Source: Prevotella sp. 10(H) | GTDB taxonomy: Bacteria > Bacteroidota > Bacteroidia > Bacteroidales > Dysgonomonadaceae | Length of the DNA stretch: 64,000 nt | Direction of reading: 5' to 3' | Assembly: GCF_000711235.1 (NCBI RefSeq) | Contig: NZ_JOMI01000001.1 | Location: 744,001 to 808,000, forward strand | In this document: piece after piece, positions 28,585 to 35,411 of the stretch | Position numbering within the stretch: position 1 is the stretch's first letter | How the letters are laid out: each line of letters starts with the position of its first letter | Position numbers and translations under genes: made by a program | The notes under the pieces: generated by a model | The model's database searches: none | What the model saw: only the letters and a program-made list of their open reading frames with translations | Told to the model about the DNA's origin: nothing

Positions 28585-29223
28585 ATGATGACAATAAATA
28601 AAATAGTTTCCTTCTTAGCATTTACCTTGATCTTTTTATCTTGCGGAGATAAGTTGAAAAGTCAAAAGAATACGGACAACGATAATATAGTTACAGTACA
28701 GGCTGATATAATAACTGTACAATCATCCGATACTATATTGACGAATGATGAAGTTATCATCTATTTTGAAACATTCAGAGGTCTCTTGACAAAAGGAGAG
28801 ATCGAAAAGCTTACTGACTTAGTTCATTTTCCCGTCGAAGGAGATTATTCGTGGGAACGAACGAACGAAGATGGAAAAGTTGTTCGAGATTTTAACCCCT
28901 ATCGGGGAAAAGAAGATTTGATCGAGAACTATTCAAAATTATTTGGTGAAGATTTGGTAAATGTGCTAGAAAAGGTAGATTTTCAGAAAGCTTTGGAAGA
29001 AAATTATAGTGTAACAATAAAGAAAAAGCCGAATGTTGAAATCAGTTTTAATGTTGATTTTATAAATTGGCTGGAGCCTATAGAAAAGCAGAAACCGACA
29101 ATGGTAAGCTTCGGGCTAAATTTTGATGAAATAGACTGTGATATTTGTGAACACGGAGTTATATATCGGTTTCAAAAAGTTGACGGAATAATAAAACTTA
29201 CAGCAATCCAATTTGTTGGATAA
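28585..29223 (+). CDS. Lipoprotein, candidate immunity protein for the amidase
   Basis: 212 residues with a lipoprotein signal (lipobox LSCG, Cys at about residue 20). The mature part (EVIIYFETFRGLLTKGEIEKLTDLVHFP in part, then a late IYRFQKVDGIIKLTAIQFVG) looks like an NTF2-like alpha/beta cone, but I do not recognise a named family. It starts 16 bp after the amidase gene. Immunity proteins against cell-wall amidases must sit in the periplasm, where this one would be. That placement and the gene order are the reason for the call. A direct test is not possible from sequence. Confidence 0.5.
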   Translation: MMTINKIVSFLAFTLIFLSCGDKLKSQKNTDNDNIVTVQADIITVQSSDTILTNDEVIIYFETFRGLLTKGEIEKLTDLVHFPVEGDYSWERTNEDGKVVRDFNPYRGKEDLIENYSKLFGEDLVNVLEKVDFQKALEENYSVTIKKKPNVEISFNVDFINWLEPIEKQKPTMVSFGLNFDEIDCDICEHGVIYRFQKVDGIIKLTAIQFVG

Positions 29224-29247
29224 AAAGAAAACATCAAACTTTACATA

Positions 29248-31251
29248 ATGTGGACAATAACAGACAAGCAACTAGAAGATATCGACAAAAAAATAAAGGC
29301 GGAAAAACAAAAATCCGTATCAAAAGGGGATCCATCTCAAAAAAAGAATGATATCAACAGCAAATCAACACTGTCAGATAAGAATGAAAATCATTTGGAC
29401 TCTTACTCTCCATCTGAATGTCAATCAATAAATTCTTCACAATCCGGTACGAATGCCATTGACATCAATAGTGTTATACAACCTTGCCGTTTATATGAGG
29501 TAATATCAGTAAGTGATATGAATGCCGATAGAAATTATAAACCGTTTGAAGTTATACTCATAAATAGAACTTCAGAAAACGATGCTGAAATTGTAAATGA
29601 AATTGATGTGACAGATAAAGCCTGTACTGTCGATGTATGTAAAGAAGTAGAATTTCATGCTCGTTATGAGAAAGATGTGAACATCGAGGACAAAGATATC
29701 GACTGGAAAATTGAGGTCAATAACAGTGAGTTCGATTTTAATTCTATTAAGGAAATAATAGGAACTCCTAAAAAACTGAAAGGGAGTATTATAAACTTTA
29801 TTGTCCCCAAAGAATGGGGGCAAAAAACAGTCTTCCTTATAGCTACAAACAAACAATATCCTGATAAAAAGGTACGAACAAAAATATATGTCAAAGATCA
29901 TATTGTAGCGGCATTTTACAGAGTCGACACTGATAATGCCAAGGAAATTTATGTTTATGATATTTTGGATGGCGGAGGCACAAATAACCTTATTCCTATA
30001 TGGCCGGTTTATCACTTTCAGGGATTATATAAAGATAAGCACCGTTTTTATCTTTCAACAAGTACAGGAAATAATGTTCATTCATATGCATATATAATCG
30101 ATGAAACGGAAGATTCAGCAGAAGGATGGAATTTGAAGCACTATGGAACAAAATATTTTAGAAATAATAAATTGAAAGATTACAGTCATCCCGGAGGCCT
30201 TCAAAGCTCCAATGGTTTATTAATGGTGGGGTTTGAAAAGTACAGGACATTAGATCTCGGTACGATGGAAAGATCAATCATTGCTTTTTTCGAAACAGAA
30301 GGATATAATGAAATCAATGAAATCCGTATAATCAAAGACGAAGAATACAAAGGAAAAGAACTCCAATTTCCTCAGAATAAAGATAAAATAAAAAATGAGC
30401 TGGCTTCAGCCTCGGGCATTATTTATATTGATAATAAGTATATAGATGAAAAGCAATATGTAATAAATAAGTGGATTGCCGCTTTGAGGGGAAATGCCGG
30501 GGCAATTGATTTTTATGTAATAAAGAAAGGTTTTAAGAAATATGAAATAAATCAGATATCGAATAAATATGAAGCCGTCGGCAGCTTTCAGAATGTCCAT
30601 CTGTTTCTGAACGAGAAGAATGACATATATATGATTGGCATGCAAAGTGCAAAAGGTAAATTCGATGATGGCACACAAACTAATTTTTGCTGGCTGTATA
30701 GATTAGATATTCAGTGGGAAGAAACAGATAATGATATACAGCCAAAAGATATTCAAATAATTCCCGTTTGGATAGACAAAGAAAACGGCGAATTGAAAGA
30801 AGGTGACAATTATAAAGAGATAAATAAACAGGAACTGAATAAAATCAAATTTACTACTCAGAAGCCCGCTTCCTTCGAATGGTCTTCCTGCGTCTATTTA
30901 GAAAATAAATATAGTGGCAAAGAAGGCTTTACGGGAGAATTTAAAGTATATGTGACCGGTTCTGTAGTAGAATGTGACTATGCGATTAATGAAACAGCCG
31001 CCAGAGAGGCTTACGATGATTATGTAACATCATATCAGGAAGATCAGTTTCATAGAGAAAATAATGGAGATGCCGCATCACATAATGGACATAGAGATAC
31101 TTATGAAGACCAGATCTCATATGGTATACATAATGGAGATACCTCGTATGGCGGTCGTATGCTCTTGTATGAGGAGTTCAAGCAAAAAGAAGAATTCCGT
31201 TATCCTATCAATCCACGTATTTACTTCAATATATTTTCAGAAAAATCATGA
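29248..31251 (+). CDS. Large unrecognised protein with Ig-like module and propeller-like region
   Basis: 667 residues, no signal peptide. Residues 1-75 are charged and Ser/Asn-rich. Residues about 120-225 form an Ig-like module (CKEVEFHARYEKDVNIEDKDIDWKIEV in part, IINFIVPKEWGQKTVFLIATN) that resembles modules in the next gene. From about 230 to 560 there are repeated strand-rich segments (YVYDILDGGG, HRFYLSTSTGNNVHSYAYI, GLLMVGFEKYRTLDLG) that could be a beta-propeller. The last about 90 residues are rich in Asp, Asn, Tyr and His (SYQEDQFHRENNGDAASHNG). I assign no function. As a signal-less protein in the cassette it could be an effector, an adaptor or a receptor-binding part. It overlaps the next gene by 4 bp (ATGA). 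Confidence 0.5.
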   Translation: MWTITDKQLEDIDKKIKAEKQKSVSKGDPSQKKNDINSKSTLSDKNENHLDSYSPSECQSINSSQSGTNAIDINSVIQPCRLYEVISVSDMNADRNYKPFEVILINRTSENDAEIVNEIDVTDKACTVDVCKEVEFHARYEKDVNIEDKDIDWKIEVNNSEFDFNSIKEIIGTPKKLKGSIINFIVPKEWGQKTVFLIATNKQYPDKKVRTKIYVKDHIVAAFYRVDTDNAKEIYVYDILDGGGTNNLIPIWPVYHFQGLYKDKHRFYLSTSTGNNVHSYAYIIDETEDSAEGWNLKHYGTKYFRNNKLKDYSHPGGLQSSNGLLMVGFEKYRTLDLGTMERSIIAFFETEGYNEINEIRIIKDEEYKGKELQFPQNKDKIKNELASASGIIYIDNKYIDEKQYVINKWIAALRGNAGAIDFYVIKKGFKKYEINQISNKYEAVGSFQNVHLFLNEKNDIYMIGMQSAKGKFDDGTQTNFCWLYRLDIQWEETDNDIQPKDIQIIPVWIDKENGELKEGDNYKEINKQELNKIKFTTQKPASFEWSSCVYLENKYSGKEGFTGEFKVYVTGSVVECDYAINETAAREAYDDYVTSYQEDQFHRENNGDAASHNGHRDTYEDQISYGIHNGDTSYGGRMLLYEEFKQKEEFRYPINPRIYFNIFSEKS

Positions 31252-32582
31252 ATATATTTAAAAGAAAAATTATAACGAAAAATGTAGGGGAAACGATTCA
31301 ATTGAAAGTTGATCTCTATACTTTCACCACAGTACCTGAAAATGTTGTGAATAATGTGAAGTGGAAAATGAAGAGTTATACAAAAAAAGATATTATTGAG
31401 AAAAAACATCGTTTATACGAAATTGCAGATAACGGAGTCGATATCGGGTCTAACTATGCGATAAGCACAGAATATAAAGTTCAGAAAACCGACGAAAACA
31501 AATACTTGAAATTCTATGCCAATATTCATATTTTTGATGTTATGGATCAATCTCAAGTTTACTTTATAGAATCACCTTACAATGGCGATATTAGTATAAA
31601 ATCAGTAAAATCGGAATCGGTAAAAGTTGAACCAGGCAATTCGGTGCGCCTTACTGTGGAATTCAATACCGACAGCAAAAATCTAACGGGGGTCAAACAG
31701 GCTGTGAAATGGATGATTCGTATCGATGATAAAGATGAACGACTGGTAATAGACGATGTAGTCATTACAGGAGATGATATATCTTTCAGTATTCCGGACG
31801 AATGGCAGTGGAAAAATGTAATACTGATGCCATATTTAAAAGATTATACCCCCGCTATAAGCCATATGTTCGAAGTCGAGAATCTAACAGGGGTAGCAAC
31901 AGAGTATATTTTTGAAAAGAAAGGCGAAAGATTTGTCTATGTGCATAAAAGACTTCAAAAACACGGAAATAACTTCGGTAGAGTAAAAGACACAAATATA
32001 ACGTTCCGGTTTGCCGATCCGGTAAATGATCCGAAAACAATAGAGATGGAGACCCGTAACGAATATGAAACTCCCATCCGTTATTTATATTTCCCGACAG
32101 ATGATCAGATATTAAATGATTTAGAACGCGCTGGAGTTAACAAACTAAAAAATCAATTAACATGGCCTGCTTATTTAAAAGACCATAGTAACGCTTCTCA
32201 GAATGAAGGTGAATTAGATTTTACAGTCACGTCGCAGATTCACGGATTTGGACTGCAGTCTGATTATCTTTATCTGAGAAAAGATCCTAAAGGTAATTAT
32301 GTAGGACATAATAGAAATAACTTTGGTAATTACTTATGGGGAGCTGCCTGTAAAGCTCTGGGTGTACCTTTGGAAATTGCATTGCTTGGCGCTCATGCCA
32401 ATAATGTCATCAATGATCCGTCTAACAGAGGTAAAGATTGGTTAGATAGAGAATTAGACAGTAGTGATGATCAATTCTCTATCTTTCTGGGTTGGAAATG
32501 GAGAGAAGCAAAAGGAATAAAGATAAAAGCAGAAAAGACTAAAGAATTTATCAAAAAAGCCAGTGATTTTATAAAATTTTAA
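31248..32582 (+). CDS. Putative modular toxin with two Ig-like modules and a C-terminal toxin-like domain
   Basis: 444 residues, no signal peptide. Two Ig-like modules cover about residues 10-105 (NVKWKMKSYT) and about 115-215 (VKVEPGNSVRLTVEF, VKWMIRIDDKDERLV, ISFSIPDEWQWKNVILMPYL). After a linker (VYVHKRLQKHGNNFGRVKDTN in part) the last about 130 residues form a separate domain with NNFGNYLWGAACKALGVPLEIALLGAHANN (partly quoted) and DSSDDQFSIFLGW. This faintly recalls polymorphic-toxin family 44 (FGNxxxG, then an Asp-rich motif), but I cannot confirm it. The gene overlaps the previous one by 4 bp and is followed after 6 bp by a lipoprotein, the usual effector-immunity layout. Confidence 0.5.
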   Translation: MNIFKRKIITKNVGETIQLKVDLYTFTTVPENVVNNVKWKMKSYTKKDIIEKKHRLYEIADNGVDIGSNYAISTEYKVQKTDENKYLKFYANIHIFDVMDQSQVYFIESPYNGDISIKSVKSESVKVEPGNSVRLTVEFNTDSKNLTGVKQAVKWMIRIDDKDERLVIDDVVITGDDISFSIPDEWQWKNVILMPYLKDYTPAISHMFEVENLTGVATEYIFEKKGERFVYVHKRLQKHGNNFGRVKDTNITFRFADPVNDPKTIEMETRNEYETPIRYLYFPTDDQILNDLERAGVNKLKNQLTWPAYLKDHSNASQNEGELDFTVTSQIHGFGLQSDYLYLRKDPKGNYVGHNRNNFGNYLWGAACKALGVPLEIALLGAHANNVINDPSNRGKDWLDRELDSSDDQFSIFLGWKWREAKGIKIKAEKTKEFIKKASDFIKF

Positions 32583-32588
32583 TCCCGA

Positions 32589-33131
32589 ATGAAAAATACA
32601 TTTTATATTATTTTCTTTTTTCTTCTTTTAATCATAAATAGTTGTTCCTCCAAACAAGGAGAAACAAAATCAAATCAACCTTTGGACATCCTTTCTATAA
32701 GGATAGACAGTCTTGACAATATTTATGATTCATTTTGGAGAAACGAAGCTCTTATATATAAATATTGGAATAAGGACAAAAAAGAAAAAGAAGAGTATGA
32801 GCCCCTGTTGTTGAGAGCTTTTAATGATAAGAAAGATACTGTCTTTTTCAAAGTAGATAATAAAAGATGGTTGCCATTAGATAGTCTTTATCTTTATCGG
32901 AAACTGAGCGAAGAAAGCACAACAAAGGGAAAAATCGAATACTGCTTTAATTTAATGTCTGAATACTCAATACATAGTATATGGAATGATAGTTTAGAAA
33001 ATGCATTACATATTTCATACAACAAAAATCTATACATAAATATAAAAGACACATCACACTATCAATATAGAGAAAGATTACTGCATATTCAGTATAACTG
33101 GTGGAAAATGGAGAAAGAAAATGCGGAATAA
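32589..33131 (+). CDS. Small lipoprotein, candidate immunity protein
   Basis: 180 residues with a lipoprotein signal (NSCSS, Cys at about residue 19). The mature part is charged, with many Lys, Asp and Tyr residues (YWNKDKKEKEEYEPLLLRAF, then KKDTVFFKVDNKRWLPLDSLYL). No family is recognised. It is 6 bp after the toxin-like gene and ends the cassette. By position it is a candidate immunity factor, in parallel with the lipoprotein at 28585. If so, its partner would act in the periplasm. Confidence 0.45.
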   Translation: MKNTFYIIFFFLLLIINSCSSKQGETKSNQPLDILSIRIDSLDNIYDSFWRNEALIYKYWNKDKKEKEEYEPLLLRAFNDKKDTVFFKVDNKRWLPLDSLYLYRKLSEESTTKGKIEYCFNLMSEYSIHSIWNDSLENALHISYNKNLYINIKDTSHYQYRERLLHIQYNWWKMEKENAE

Positions 33132-33159
33132 TATAAAAAACTCCTCCTGTATCCTTATG

Positions 33160-33180
33160 TTATAAAAACATGTTTTATAA
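33160..33180. terminator. AT-rich hairpin after the cassette
   Basis: TTATAAAA / TTTTATAA, 8 bp with loop ACATG, lies 29 bp after the last cassette gene. The stem is all A-T, so it is a weak terminator at best. Confidence 0.35.
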
Positions 33181-33293
33181 TATAAATAAAAAATAGTATT
33201 ATTAAATTTATTATATCATACAGTCTATAAATGCGTTATATCTACACCAATAAATTTCATTCATAATATTTAACACTTCATTCTTAAAGATTA

Positions 33294-33325
33294 TTTGTCA
33301 AATTAGTTTTTTATACGTTAATTTG
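33294..33325 (+). promoter_or_regulatory. Promoter before the peptide-export locus
   Basis: TTTG at 33294-33297, a 20-bp spacer and TTAATTTG (then C) at 33318-33325. This is one mismatch from the Bacteroidetes consensus. Transcription would begin near 33332, far upstream of the first confident gene at 34221, which implies a leader of almost 900 nt or a separate short RNA. A GTACTT/AAGTAC hairpin follows directly. Confidence 0.5.
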
Positions 33326-33349
33326 CAGCCAAGGTACTTTTTAAGTACA

Positions 33350-33460
33350 TAAGACAAATGAAACACACAAAAGACAAATAGAGCACAAGAGTAATATAAG
33401 GAATCAAAAGGCGAGTATAAAATAGAACACAAAGACAAATAAAGCACAAAAGACAAATTA
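33350..33460 (+). repeat. Purine-rich leader with repeated AGACAAAT/GCACA units
   Basis: The 9-mer AAGACAAAT occurs four times in about 110 bp (near 33351, 33371, 33432 and 33449). It alternates with GAACACA, GAGCACA or AAGCACA units. The strand has very few T or C residues and should be unfolded as RNA. The repeats are short and uneven, so they are not a CRISPR array. They may bind a protein or help translation of what follows. Confidence 0.5.
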
Positions 33461-33461
33461 A

Positions 33462-33821
33462 ATGAAAATTACAAACATTTTCTCTCAAGAAGAGATATTA
33501 TTGGATTTTACAGACATACACAAATGCAGGACTACTTTATCTAAAAGAGATTCATCTTTTTATAATCCTACATGCAAGAAACCATTATGCGAGCATAATG
33601 CAACATTCATGCAATTATGCGGCCGTATGGTCAAATTTTCCGAATATAAAATTAAACTTTACACAACATTACTTACTGAAGCATGTAAAAGAACATGCAA
33701 GAACATCAAATTTAACACATTCTGCACAAAAATTTCAATACCTCTTTCACACAAGGAGGAATTTTACTTGTTGTCTTCGATATATTTGTCTTCCCCTCCT
33801 TTTCTTATCCGCCACTTGTGA
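33462..33821 (+). CDS. Doubtful 119-aa Cys-containing ORF
   Basis: An open frame that begins MKITNIFSQEEILLDFTD directly after the repeat leader, 130 bp past the predicted start of transcription. It has seven cysteines and a basic middle, no signal peptide and no family I know. The last quarter overlaps the base-paired element at 33735-33860, and its codon use there follows the RNA helices rather than a protein pattern. It may encode a short leader protein, or the frame may be open by chance. Confidence 0.25.
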   Translation: MKITNIFSQEEILLDFTDIHKCRTTLSKRDSSFYNPTCKKPLCEHNATFMQLCGRMVKFSEYKIKLYTTLLTEACKRTCKNIKFNTFCTKISIPLSHKEEFYLLSSIYLSSPPFLIRHL

Positions 33822-33860
33822 AAGAAACCCGGTAAGGTTAAGAGGTATTGATTTTTTTTT
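33735..33860 (+). ncRNA. Nested stem structure ending in a nine-T run (attenuator or small RNA end)
   Basis: A 12-bp outer helix (33735-33746 with 33840-33851, CAATACCTCTT / AAGAGGTATTG) closes a loop. Inside it TCTTTCACA (33743-33751) can pair with TGTGAAAGA (33817-33825) over 9 bp, and AAGGAGG (33753-33759) can pair with CCTCCTT (33795-33801). The outer and middle helices share four bases, so they compete. Nine T residues follow at 33852. This is the shape of an intrinsic terminator with an alternative fold, placed before the exporter genes. Confidence 0.45.
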
Positions 33861-34220
33861 GTGTACAACCATACTGAATAAATAATAACCTAATAATAGA
33901 CTACATGAAACAAGTAAGCTTTAGACAAATAACTTATCATAGATGTCCCTCTGCTCCATATAAAGCGTAATGAGATAGAGATAGAAATAGAGATATAAAA
34001 TATAGAAGACATATATTTCTATAGGACACAACAGAGTAAAGGAAAGACAATAATAAGAGGACATAGCTGCGAATACGAAATAACTTTCTATATTTCTCAA
34101 TCCAGCTGATGATAAACAAACAGAATAAGACAAAAGATATCTGAATTGTGTTCTCCTAAAGAGTTTACGGACACATTTAACTATCTGCATTCGAATAGCA
34201 ATACTAAACAGACAAAAACT
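33861..34220 (+). other. Gene-free AT-rich stretch before the HlyD gene
   Basis: About 360 bp, rich in AGA and ATA runs (GAGATAGAGATAGAAATAGAG near 33971 in part). I see no promoter match, hairpin with T run or credible ORF. A TTG-started extension of the HlyD frame from 34146 crosses its end but lacks coding character. Confidence 0.4.
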
Positions 34221-35363
34221 ATGCAATTAATAGACGAAATTGATAATAGTATTGAAAGCTATTTATATAAGAAGACTTCTACATCACATAAAATATATAT
34301 TGTTACCACAATAGCCATATTAGTCGTATTCATAGCTTTACCTTTTATCTATATAGATGTTTCGACACAAAGCACAGGCGTGATCCGCCCGAAAGGAGAA
34401 AGGACGGAAATCAAAGCTTCAGTATCCGAATTTATCGACTCTGTATATGTAAGAGAAGGACAATCAGTAAAAGAGGGAGATATTCTTTTAAGGCTAAGAT
34501 CTTCGAATGTCGGCTATCAGATCAATTATCAGGGAAGAAGAAAAGAAGAATATGCAAACCATATAGCAGACCTTGAAGTATTGGTAACCAGAAGGGTTCC
34601 CGGCCATTTTAAGTCTTCACTATACCAACAGGAATATATGTCGTTCCGAAAAAAGGTAACCGAAGCTGAAACTTCCCTCGAAAAAGCAATGATAGACCAC
34701 AACAGAAATCAGGCATTACACGAAAAAGGTGTAATCTCTACGGAAGAATTTGAAGGCTATATCCATGCACAACGGCAGGCTGAAAATACACTGGCTACGA
34801 TCAGGGAAACACAATACAGTGAATGGCAGACAGCACTGAAAAATTATAAAGAACAGTTGATAGAGTCGGAAGCTAACCTACTACAGGAAGAGAAAAATCT
34901 GGATATGTATTACATAAAAAGTCCTATTAACGGAACACTGGATCTTTTCTCGGGAATATATACCGGAGGCTCTGTCCGTACAGGAGAGACTTTGGCTATT
35001 ATCAGTCCTGATGCAGACCTCTATGCAGAAATACAGGTATCTACACGTGACATTGGCTATATTACCGTAGGCATGCCAATTACCGTGCAAGTAGAATCTT
35101 TCAATTACAACGAATGGGGAGTAATAGACGGAACTGTTACCGATATATCATCCGACTTTTTTCAGGATACAGAAAATAATACTACATATTATAAAGTAAG
35201 ATGTAGTATGGAGAAAAATTATTTAGAACTGAAAAACGGACGAAAAGGATACCTGAAAAAGGGAATGAGTATAAGGGCCAATTTTATTCTGAACAAAAGG
35301 TCGCTGTTTGAATTGATTTACATGAAAGCCGATGAAATATTCAATCCTAAACAATACCAGTAA
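34221..35363 (+). CDS. HlyD-family secretion adaptor (membrane fusion protein)
   Basis: About 380 residues from the ATG at 34221. A TTG at 34146 would add 25 residues of poor character. One N-terminal membrane helix lies at about residues 23-45 (YIVTTIAILVVFIALPFIYI). A biotinyl-lipoyl half-domain follows (TGVIRPKGERTEIKASVSEF, VREGQSVKEGDILLRLRS), then a long coiled-coil hairpin (about 95-245, EKAMIDHNRNQALHEKGVIS) and the second lipoyl/beta-barrel part (YYIKSPINGTLDLFSG, GMPITVQVESFNYNEWG). It spans the periplasm and couples the inner-membrane exporter to an outer-membrane channel. The next gene is a C39-peptidase ABC exporter 48 bp downstream. A TolC-like partner is not in the window. Confidence 0.92.
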   Translation: MQLIDEIDNSIESYLYKKTSTSHKIYIVTTIAILVVFIALPFIYIDVSTQSTGVIRPKGERTEIKASVSEFIDSVYVREGQSVKEGDILLRLRSSNVGYQINYQGRRKEEYANHIADLEVLVTRRVPGHFKSSLYQQEYMSFRKKVTEAETSLEKAMIDHNRNQALHEKGVISTEEFEGYIHAQRQAENTLATIRETQYSEWQTALKNYKEQLIESEANLLQEEKNLDMYYIKSPINGTLDLFSGIYTGGSVRTGETLAIISPDADLYAEIQVSTRDIGYITVGMPITVQVESFNYNEWGVIDGTVTDISSDFFQDTENNTTYYKVRCSMEKNYLELKNGRKGYLKKGMSIRANFILNKRSLFELIYMKADEIFNPKQYQ

Positions 35364-35411
35364 AAAGGCAATATTATGAAGACAAATACTAAGATACTTT
35401 GCAAATAGCAG

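Noticed and set aside
26677-33131. Whole type VI secretion or prophage locus
   Set aside because: Only the tip-like DUF4280 gene is present. No sheath, tube, baseplate, ATPase or phage head gene is seen.
33350-33460. Repeated AAGACAAAT units as a CRISPR array
   Set aside because: The units are 9 bp, unevenly spaced and without spacers of constant length. No cas gene lies in the window.
34146-34220. N-terminal extension of the HlyD protein from a TTG
   Set aside because: The added residues are not conserved in style, and the ATG at 34221 gives a normal HlyD start.
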